Part shown: one piece after another, positions 1-4,609 of the stretch | Layout of the letters: the number at the start of each line of letters is the position of its first letter | How positions within the stretch are numbered: the stretch's first letter is position 1 | NCBI GenBank assembly: GCA_964361655.1 | Contig: CAYIBD010000021.1 | Span: 1-11,814, forward strand | From: CAYIBD01 sp964361655 | GTDB lineage: Bacteria > Patescibacteriota > Minisyncoccia > Sungbacterales > SURF-37 | Length of the DNA stretch: 11,814 nt | Reading direction: 5' to 3' | Notes under the pieces: generated by a model | The model's input: only the letters and a program-made list of their open reading frames with translations | Database searches by the model: none | Told to the model about the DNA's origin: nothing | Translations under genes and position numbers: made by a program

Positions 1-18
1 GTACCTCATATGCATTGA

Positions 19-342
19 GCATACCGAGGTGTTGCACTTCAAAGTTCATTTCGCGTTGATTTTTATTTCCCGTATGTTGAAGAGCCAAATAAGTGGAATC
101 AGCGAGTATGCGTATTCATAGCTATGAATTGGGAGGGCGAACCTGTTGAATCCGAGGAAATTTTGCCTCAATGGTTCAATAAACAAGATCTTCCACTAAA
201 CTCAATGTGGTCTGATGCCAAATACTGGCTCCCGAAAGTTTTGCAGGGAATGAGATTGAATGCGGAATTTACCTTCGGTAAAGAGTTGACCGTTGAAGAA
301 GTTAATATCGAAGAAGTAGCTCCTCCCAAGACCCCTCGCTAA
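19..342 (+). pseudogene. MTH1-like Nudix hydrolase, 3' part, frame broken near window edge
   Basis: The C-terminal part of a Nudix hydrolase of the MTH1 (oxidised purine nucleoside triphosphatase) type, which cleanses the nucleotide pool. The motif GEPVESEE followed by PQWF, a MW.D element and YWLP closely matches the MTH1 pattern GTPVESDE...PCWF...MWPDDSYWFP. Family resemblance starts upstream of the first ATG (124): the codons at about 55-123 read VDFYFPYVEEP then WNQRVCVF, as expected for the strand before that motif. The same frame has a TGA at 16-18, while the next frame (from base 2) reads TEVLHFKVHF, which fits the preceding family segment. A one-base frame change near 44-55 would join the two, so the gene is probably frameshifted or contains a sequencing error. 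The Nudix box itself lies outside the window. An isolated 72-residue ORF from 124 is unlikely to be functional by itself. Confidence 0.6.
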
Positions 343-428
343 GAGAGGGAATACGCTCTCACAAAACCCTCTCACGGTCTTGCCCCGGGAGGTTCTTGCC
401 AGAGGTTTACCCGCCTCTGGAGGGCGGG
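343..428. other. intergenic structured segment with nested, competing hairpins
   Basis: This gene-free stretch lies between the Nudix remnant and the antitoxin promoter. GAGAGGG (343-349) can pair with CCCTCTC (367-373), but no T-run follows. Further on, CCAGAGG (399-405) pairs with CCTCTGG (414-420), while CCCGCC (410-415) pairs with GGCGGG (423-428). The two stems share bases 410-420, so only one can form at a time. This could be an attenuator-like switch or a palindromic repeat unit. The part from 414 resembles the palindromic segment inside msrB (GCCTC, a few bases, GAGG, then GCGGGC). No RNA family was recognised. Confidence 0.35.
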
Positions 429-506
429 CAGGCGCAACCGGGGGTGCCAGAGCTCTAGTGCACCCGACCGAGACGGGTCGCGGGGAATAATCCCGTCACC
501 GCTGCA

Positions 507-546
507 TTGACAGGGATATGCCCGTCGTATACACTATAGGCATATG
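507..546 (+). promoter_or_regulatory. relB promoter with dyad operator
   Basis: TTGACA (507-512) lies 17 bases before TACACT (530-535). Transcription would start at about 542, two bases before the antitoxin ATG, so the message would be leaderless or nearly so. A perfect 7-base inverted repeat, ATATGCC (516-522) and GGCATAT (539-545), brackets the -10 element, with the palindrome GTATAC (527-532) near its centre. This is the expected layout for autorepression by a ribbon-helix-helix RelB/DinJ antitoxin. The operator role is inferred. Confidence 0.6.
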
Positions 547-828
547 GCTAAAATTACCCTCAACATCAAGGCAGATAGGGACGTGAAGCAAAAGGCGCAG
601 AAAGTTGCCCGGGATCTCGGTATGCCGCTTTCCACGATTATCAACGCCTACCTCAATCAATTCATCCGTACCAAGGAGGTCCATTTTTACCTGGAGGGAG
701 AGCTGAAGCCGTCCGTGAAGAGGCGGCTGGATCGTTTACAGAAGGAGGCGATGGCGGGCAAGAATCTCTCCCCGGCCTTTCACACCGTACGAGAGATGGA
801 TGCGTACCTGGATTGCCTGCGCGGATGA
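544..828 (+). CDS. relB: RelB/DinJ-family antitoxin
   Basis: A 94-residue type II antitoxin. The N-terminal half has the RelB/DinJ ribbon-helix-helix pattern: a short beta strand (AKITLNIKAD), a helix (DVKQKAQKVARDLG), then MPLSTIINAYLNQF, as in DinJ. This part should dimerise and bind the operator around its own promoter. The C-terminal half is charged and should wrap the toxin. There is no convincing Shine-Dalgarno site; the ATG lies 8 bases after a -10 element, which suggests leaderless translation. The stop codon overlaps the toxin start (ATGA at 825-828), so the pair is translationally coupled. Assignment to RelB/DinJ is firm; the exact subfamily is not. Confidence 0.88.
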   Translation: MAKITLNIKADRDVKQKAQKVARDLGMPLSTIINAYLNQFIRTKEVHFYLEGELKPSVKRRLDRLQKEAMAGKNLSPAFHTVREMDAYLDCLRG

Positions 829-1085
829 GGATACTCCTCCATAGAAATTTTGAGAAAAGGTTCCCCAAACTGCCTCTCAAAATTCGGGAGGGATTTAAAC
901 TGCGTCGGAACTTGTTCCTTGAAAATCCATTCCATCCCCTCCTCAACAACCACCCGCTCACCGGAGATCGGAAAGGTCAGTGGAGCATTAATGTTACGGG
1001 CGACTACCGTGCACTGTATGTGTTTAGAGACGAACATACTGTCATTTTCATTGACATCAATACACACGGCAATTTGTACAGGTAA
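825..1085 (+). CDS. RelE/YafQ-family toxin (putative mRNA interferase)
   Basis: An 86-residue small basic toxin of the RelE/ParE superfamily, closest in style to YafQ/RelE partners of DinJ/RelB antitoxins. The C-terminal half carries the family signature: HPLTGDRKGQWSI, then DYRALYVF, then VIFIDINTHGNLYR, with Arg62 and the near-terminal His81 as likely RNA-cleaving or RNA-binding residues. Family members cut mRNA in the ribosome and leave 2',3'-cyclic phosphate or 3'-phosphate ends. I chose the ATG at 825, which overlaps the antitoxin TGA, over the in-frame TTG at 813, because ATGA coupling is typical of these pairs. Catalytic residues vary in this superfamily, so cleavage activity is inferred; a ParE-like gyrase inhibitor is less likely. 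Confidence 0.85.
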   Translation: MRILLHRNFEKRFPKLPLKIREGFKLRRNLFLENPFHPLLNNHPLTGDRKGQWSINVTGDYRALYVFRDEHTVIFIDINTHGNLYR

Positions 1086-1101
1086 TCCCGCCCCGAGTGC
1101 T

Positions 1102-1536
1102 ATGGAGAAAATCGAAAAAACAGAAGAGGAATGGCAGGCCGGCCTGACGCCCGAGCAGTATAGCGTGATGCGGCAGCAGGGGACCGAGTCGCCGTTTTCG
1201 GGGAAATACGTCCATGAGAAAGGGAAGGGTATCTACGTCTGCGCGGCTTGCGGGCAAGCGCTCTTCTCCTCGGATGCTAAGTTTGATTCCGGCACCGGCT
1301 GGCCGAGCTTTACCGAGCCGGCGAACCGAGCGCACATCGAGCTTCGCGAGGACTTAGGCCACGGCATGCGCAGGATCGAAGTCCGCTGTGCTCACTGTGG
1401 CTCGCACCTCGGTCACGTCTTTGATGACCTGCCTCGCCGAGGCAAGGCGGGCGGGCCGGCTGACCGTGGCGGAAAGAGATACTGCATCAACTCCTGCGCG
1501 CTCGAACTTCAGCCAGCCAGCGGAAAAAAGTCATAG
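1102..1536 (+). CDS. msrB: peptide-methionine (R)-S-oxide reductase MsrB
   Basis: A 144-residue repair enzyme that reduces methionine-R-sulfoxide in proteins. Visible family motifs are GTESPFSGKY (27-36), the zinc-binding pairs CAAC (47/50) and CAHC (96/99), FDSGTGWPSF (61-70), HLGHVFDD (102-109) and the catalytic Cys128 in RYCIN. The position often occupied by a resolving cysteine (GCGW in several homologues) is Thr65 here; Cys132, four residues after the catalytic one, is unusual. Between VFDD and RYCIN the protein has a longer Gly/Arg-rich segment than the usual short GP.PTG linker, and that DNA contains a palindrome (see 1431-1443). The gene starts 16 bases after the toxin stop. A longer in-frame reading from 850 is rejected because it overlaps the toxin and adds no family sequence. 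Confidence 0.93.
   Translation: MEKIEKTEEEWQAGLTPEQYSVMRQQGTESPFSGKYVHEKGKGIYVCAACGQALFSSDAKFDSGTGWPSFTEPANRAHIELREDLGHGMRRIEVRCAHCGSHLGHVFDDLPRRGKAGGPADRGGKRYCINSCALELQPASGKKS
1431..1443. repeat. GC palindrome within the msrB insertion
   Basis: GCCTCGCCGAGGC is a near-perfect palindrome (six-base arms, one central base), extended by a further T/A pair, and is followed by GC-rich sequence ending in GCGGGC. It encodes part of the extra segment between VFDD and RYCIN. A similar arrangement occurs in the intergenic stretch at 414-429. It may be a small palindromic repeat inserted in frame. Confidence 0.4.
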
Positions 1537-1602
1537 AAAAGAGCATGTGACAGTTTTTCACGATCGTCAGGAATTGTCCCCTGGCATTTCGCCATTATCG
1601 TG

Positions 1603-1614
1603 TAGTGTCGCACC
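1603..1614 (+). promoter_or_regulatory. possible leaderless -10 element of the Tag-like gene
   Basis: TAGTGT (1603-1608) is separated from the ATG at 1615 by exactly six bases, as at thpR and the Cas2-like gene, but the hexamer is weak. An alternative is TTGTCC (1574-1579), 16 bases, then TATCGT (1596-1601), giving a leader of a few bases. No Shine-Dalgarno site is visible. Confidence 0.3.
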
Positions 1615-2064
1615 ATGTACTCCTACCACATTCCGACACGAAAGCGTCCGAAGGACGATGACGGTTATTTTGATATTCTGGCCCAATCTGTTTTCCAAGC
1701 AGGGTTTTCCTGGGAAGTTGTCAGGCGGAAGTGGCCGAATTTTCGCAAGGTCTTTTTCAAATTCAAGATAGCGCGTGTGGCCAAGATGGGTCCGCGGGAC
1801 GTTTCGCGGCTCCTCCGCGATCCTTCCATCATCCGGAACGGCGAGAAGTTGGCCGCGGTCATGCAGAACGCCCGCATCATCCAGCGATTGCAAAAAGAGC
1901 AGGGCTCCTTTGTAGATTTCATCAAATCCATCCGCAAGCTACCCTACGCCAAACGCCGGGCCGCGCTCGCCAAAACCTTCCGCTGGATCGGGCCGACCGG
2001 GGCCTATCACTTTTTCTGGTGCGTGGGTGAAGACGTACCCGAGTGGGAAGATAGGAACCGATGA
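1615..2064 (+). CDS. reduced DNA-3-methyladenine glycosylase I (Tag)-like protein
   Basis: A 149-residue protein of the Tag/HhH-GPD superfamily, whose characterised members excise 3-methyladenine from DNA. It keeps the core pattern YFDILAQSVFQAGFSW (18-33; compare the Tag pattern FFE..CLEG.QAGLSW), RKWPNFR, DPSIIRN (69-75), KL.A...NA, QGSFVDF and FRWIGPTGAYHF (122-133). It differs from E. coli Tag in two ways. The N-terminal and C-terminal Cys/His ligands of the structural zinc are absent, and the position of the active-site glutamate (the E of CLEG) aligns with serine. It is also shorter than Tag (about 187 residues). It may bind altered bases, use another catalytic residue, or do something else. 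It appears to be a single-gene unit followed by a dyad at 2079-2116. Confidence 0.7.
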   Translation: MYSYHIPTRKRPKDDDGYFDILAQSVFQAGFSWEVVRRKWPNFRKVFFKFKIARVAKMGPRDVSRLLRDPSIIRNGEKLAAVMQNARIIQRLQKEQGSFVDFIKSIRKLPYAKRRAALAKTFRWIGPTGAYHFFWCVGEDVPEWEDRNR

Positions 2065-2078
2065 AGCGTTGCGGCCCG

Positions 2079-2118
2079 AAACTATTCCAATATTCTTAAG
2101 AATTTGAGAATAGTTTTT
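2079..2118 (+). terminator. large A/T-rich dyad with T-run (terminator or operator)
   Basis: The arms AAACTATTC (2079-2087) and GAATAGTTT (2108-2116) flank the perfect inner palindrome ATTCTTAAGAAT (2092-2103), all centred on the same point, with four mismatched bases between the inner and outer stems. TTTTT (2114-2118) ends the right arm, so a terminator for the Tag-like gene is possible. The stem is unusually A/T-rich and highly symmetrical, so an operator upstream of idi is a real alternative. Confidence 0.5.
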
Positions 2119-2153
2119 GCATTTCCATGGGCGTGCGCGAGATGCCAAAACCG

Positions 2154-2169
2154 TGCTATGGTGAACAAG
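2154..2169 (+). promoter_or_regulatory. extended -10 promoter of idi
   Basis: TGCTATGGT (2154-2162) matches an extended -10 (TGn followed by TATGGT). The ATG at 2170 lies seven bases after the hexamer, where transcription would begin, so idi is probably leaderless. No good -35 element is visible. Confidence 0.45.
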
Positions 2170-2712
2170 ATGTCTCTTGAACACGTTGTACTGGTTGACG
2201 AATCCAACGCCGTCCTCGGCACTATGCCTAAGGCCGAGGTGCATGGCGCATCAACGCCGCTCCATCGCGGGTTTTCCCTTTTCCTGTTCAATCGGGAGGG
2301 CAAACTTCTCCTGCAGCAGCGGAGTGCCAAGAAAAAAACCTGGCCGCTGGTCTGGTCAAACTCCTGCTGCGGTCATCCGCGGCTTGGTGAGACAAATATC
2401 GAGGCGGCCCGGCGGCGGCTCGGAAACGAATTAGGGATGAGCGCCGATCGCATTGAAGAGGTTGCGCCGTATCGCTACCAGTATGTTCGTGACGGAGTTA
2501 TGGAAAATGAGATCTGTCCCATTCTGGTTGGGTTCTCCAACCATACTCCGCAGCCCAACCCCGACGAAGTTGAAGCCATCGCCTGGGTGGATTGGAACGA
2601 ATTCTTGAAAGATATCGCAGCATCGCCGGGGAAATATTCCGATTGGTGCATCGAGGAAGCCGGCATTCTTCGGGGTCATCCACGATTCCAAGAACTGATG
2701 CGAGGCCAGTAG
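2170..2712 (+). CDS. idi: isopentenyl-diphosphate delta-isomerase, type 1
   Basis: A 180-residue enzyme, close to the 182 residues of E. coli Idi, that interconverts isopentenyl and dimethylallyl diphosphate, the C5 units of isoprenoids. All expected residues are visible: metal ligands His25, His32 and His69, Glu112 and Glu114 in MENEICP, the catalytic Cys67 in WSNSCCGHPRLGE (61-73), and the Nudix-derived RRRLGNELG. The C-terminal WVDW and YSDWCIEEA match family positions. I chose the ATG at 2170 over the upstream ATG at 2158 because numbering then matches E. coli at His25/His32/Cys67 and because the -10 TATGGT overlaps the earlier ATG. The gene precedes the RNA-repair cluster by 34 bases but seems to have its own promoter. 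No other isoprenoid gene is in the window. Confidence 0.95.
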   Translation: MSLEHVVLVDESNAVLGTMPKAEVHGASTPLHRGFSLFLFNREGKLLLQQRSAKKKTWPLVWSNSCCGHPRLGETNIEAARRRLGNELGMSADRIEEVAPYRYQYVRDGVMENEICPILVGFSNHTPQPNPDEVEAIAWVDWNEFLKDIAASPGKYSDWCIEEAGILRGHPRFQELMRGQ

Positions 2713-2731
2713 CTCTAGGACGTTTGCGCCG

Positions 2732-2746
2732 TGGTAAGATAGGGCC
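2732..2746 (+). promoter_or_regulatory. extended -10 promoter of the thpR-archease cluster
   Basis: TGGTAAGAT (2732-2740) fits an extended -10 element (TG, one base, TAAGAT). Six bases (AGGGCC) then separate it from the ATG at 2747, which is where transcription should begin. The mRNA is therefore predicted to be leaderless. No clear -35 is present, which extended -10 promoters tolerate. Confidence 0.5.
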
Positions 2747-3301
2747 ATGCGACGGCGTATCTTTATTGCTATTGACCTTCCTCCGGAGCTCAAGGCAAAG
2801 GTCGGCGAAGCCATTGCCCAGTGGCGGTTTTTACCGATCCGGTGGCTGCCGCCGGAGAATTGGCATGTGACGCTTGTCCCGCCAGTGTATCTTGAAGACG
2901 CCGAGATCAGCGCGCTTTCGGCCATTCTCGGCAAACGGCGTCTTGGCGAAAGTTTTTTGATTCGGTTCTCGCGGGTGCTTTTGGCGCCGCCAGGCCAGAC
3001 CAGCCGGATGATTTGGCTTGAAGGTGAGACGCCACCCGAGCTCGGAAAACTAAAAAAGAAACTGGAGAAACTCTGGGCGTCGCAACCGGGGCTGCCGCCG
3101 CTGAAACCAGAGTCGCGGCCGCTCCATCTCCATTTGACGCTGGCGCGATTCGAACCCGGCGAGCTCCGGGAGCTCGAGCAAAAGACCCGCGTGCTCGGAG
3201 ATGTTGATTTCGCATTTGAGGTCAAAGAAATTACGGTGATGGAATCACATTTGAAACCAACCGGCGTTGAGTACGAAAAGGTAGCAACGGTAGCTTTATG
3301 A
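2747..3301 (+). CDS. thpR: RNA 2',3'-cyclic phosphodiesterase / 2'-5' RNA ligase (ThpR)
   Basis: A 184-residue 2H phosphoesterase. The two HxTx motifs are clear: HVTL (40-43) after PPENW and HLTL (129-132) in LHLHLTLARF. The N-terminal RIFIAIDLP is the typical first strand. Characterised ThpR/LigT proteins hydrolyse RNA 2',3'-cyclic phosphates and can join 2'-5' linkages in vitro. The stop overlaps the archease start (ATGA, 3298-3301), implying translational coupling. Together with archease and RtcB this indicates a function on the same cyclic-phosphate RNA ends, either preparing ends or competing with ligation. The physiological substrate is not evident. Confidence 0.93.
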   Translation: MRRRIFIAIDLPPELKAKVGEAIAQWRFLPIRWLPPENWHVTLVPPVYLEDAEISALSAILGKRRLGESFLIRFSRVLLAPPGQTSRMIWLEGETPPELGKLKKKLEKLWASQPGLPPLKPESRPLHLHLTLARFEPGELRELEQKTRVLGDVDFAFEVKEITVMESHLKPTGVEYEKVATVAL

Positions 3302-3708
3302 GGGAGCCATACGAGATATTGCCGCACACGGCCGACCTTCGCATCCGGGCCTGGGGTAAGACACCCGAGGAGCTTTTCAGGAATTCCCTCCGCGGCATGA
3401 GCTCGGTGATGGCCGAGTCGGCACTGGCAAAGCCGCCGACGGTTACGCGAGAGGTCAGCATCAAAGCCCCGGATACGGCAACGCTCCTCATTGATTTTCT
3501 GTCCGAGGCGCTCTCGCAGAGCCACTTACGCCGAGAGGTCTATATCGATGTCGAGTTCCCGGAGCTTGGCCAGACCTCGCTCCGCGCCACGCTCTCCGGC
3601 GTACCGGTCGAGGCGTTTGAAAAAGACGTCAAGGCCGTGACCTACCACGGCGTGGAAATTAAAGAAACTGATGCCCGATATGAAGCCACGGTCATATGCG
3701 ATATCTAG
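3298..3708 (+). CDS. archease, RtcB activator
   Basis: A 136-residue archease. The motif YEILPHTADLRIRAWG (5-20) contains the conserved Asp13. LLIDFLSEAL (63-72), VKAVTYHGVEI (111-121) and the C-terminal Asp-Ile (135-136) complete the family pattern and its metal-binding acidic pocket. Archease speeds guanylylation of RtcB and allows multiple turnovers. It overlaps thpR by four bases and precedes the methyltransferase by one base, and RtcB follows that gene, so the functional partner is encoded close by. In a Pyrococcus species archease is encoded beside a tRNA cytosine methyltransferase, an arrangement worth comparing with the methyltransferase here. Confidence 0.94.
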   Translation: MREPYEILPHTADLRIRAWGKTPEELFRNSLRGMSSVMAESALAKPPTVTREVSIKAPDTATLLIDFLSEALSQSHLRREVYIDVEFPELGQTSLRATLSGVPVEAFEKDVKAVTYHGVEIKETDARYEATVICDI

Positions 3709-3709
3709 G

Positions 3710-4573
3710 ATGCCATCACGCCGTATGGACGACTTTGATTCTCAGAGAGTTGTTGAGTACTACGATCGCACCCTTCCGTTCTATCGACTATTCTGGCATC
3801 GAGATCCGGTGAGCCATGCAATCCATTACGGCTTCTGGGATTCAGATACGAAGTCGCTCCAGGAGGCGCTGCTGAATGAGAATCGGTTTTTAGCTAAACT
3901 GGCTCGCATTGGATCCGGGACTCGGGTACTTGATGCCGGGTGCGGTGTTGGTGGAAGTAGCATCTGGTTGGTAAAAAACGTAGGTGCCCATGTGGTCGGC
4001 ATCTCGGTCAGTAAGCGGCAAATCGATCGCGCCCGCCAGTTGGCGCGTGAGGCGGGGGTTGCTGATAAAACAGAGTTTTACGTAAAAGATTTCCTCAACA
4101 CCGGCTTCCCGGAGAGTTCATTCAATGTGACATGGGCGATCGAGAGTGCTTGTCATGCTGTAGATAAGCGTATGTTCCTCCAGGAGATGTATCGCGTTCT
4201 ACGGCCAGGCGGCCGGTTGGTGGTGGCAGATGGGTTCCTACGAAGACCTGTTGAAGCCGCTGAGGGGAAGGTGTACCGGCTCTTCTTGGACGGTTTCGCA
4301 CTTCCCAATTTGGCTCTGGTTGGTGAATTTCGATCATGGATTGATCAGGTTGGATTCCGGAACGTTCAGTATTTTGACAAAACGGAGAACGTCAGGCCAT
4401 CCTCCTGGCGCCTCCTCCTCCGGTGTCTACTCTTCTATCCCTTTTTCCGAATCGCCCACGCGCTTGGTTTGGTCTCCACCGTCGTGATGAAAAATGGTCC
4501 GGCTGGACTTGCACAGTATAAAATCGTCAAGAGCGGTTTAGTCGGTTACTACGTGTTTTACGGAGAAAAGTGA
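3710..4573 (+). CDS. class I SAM-dependent methyltransferase (sterol/tocopherol-type)
   Basis: A 287-residue methyltransferase. An N-terminal helical segment contains HYGFWDSD (39-46). SAM motif I is VLDAGCGVGGSS (73-84), followed by GISVS (97-101), the acidic DFLN, the FNVTWAIES motif and LRPGGRLVVADGF. This pattern is close to tocopherol and sterol C-methyltransferases and related small-molecule enzymes, not to known RNA methyltransferases. The C-terminal third has a hydrophobic stretch (about LLLRCLLFYPFFRIAHALGL), which could contact a membrane or a lipid substrate. I chose the ATG at 3710, one base after the archease stop; the ATGs at 3671 (inside archease) and 3725 are alternatives. The substrate is unknown. 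An isoprenoid or quinone substrate would fit nearby Idi; an RNA-related role would fit the immediate neighbours. Confidence 0.85.
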   Translation: MPSRRMDDFDSQRVVEYYDRTLPFYRLFWHRDPVSHAIHYGFWDSDTKSLQEALLNENRFLAKLARIGSGTRVLDAGCGVGGSSIWLVKNVGAHVVGISVSKRQIDRARQLAREAGVADKTEFYVKDFLNTGFPESSFNVTWAIESACHAVDKRMFLQEMYRVLRPGGRLVVADGFLRRPVEAAEGKVYRLFLDGFALPNLALVGEFRSWIDQVGFRNVQYFDKTENVRPSSWRLLLRCLLFYPFFRIAHALGLVSTVVMKNGPAGLAQYKIVKSGLVGYYVFYGEK

Positions 4574-4609
4574 TGCGCCGCGATATGCGTTCATAATGAA
4601 CATGCAGTT

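Noticed and set aside
526..540. Resemblance of TATACACTATAGG to a T7 phage promoter
   Set aside because: Only the 3' part matches; the TTGACA and 17-base spacing explain the site as a bacterial promoter, and no phage genes are present.
850..1101. N-terminal extension of MsrB
   Set aside because: It overlaps the toxin gene in another frame and adds sequence unlike MsrB; the ATG at 1102 gives the normal family length.
1098..1106. Extended -10 TGCTATGGA at the msrB start
   Set aside because: Transcription from it would begin after the ATG and no suitable in-frame start follows.
2431..3525. A 364-codon open frame on the minus strand
   Set aside because: It lies antisense to idi, thpR and archease, all of which have complete catalytic motifs. 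Its protein is Ser/Arg-rich with no family pattern.
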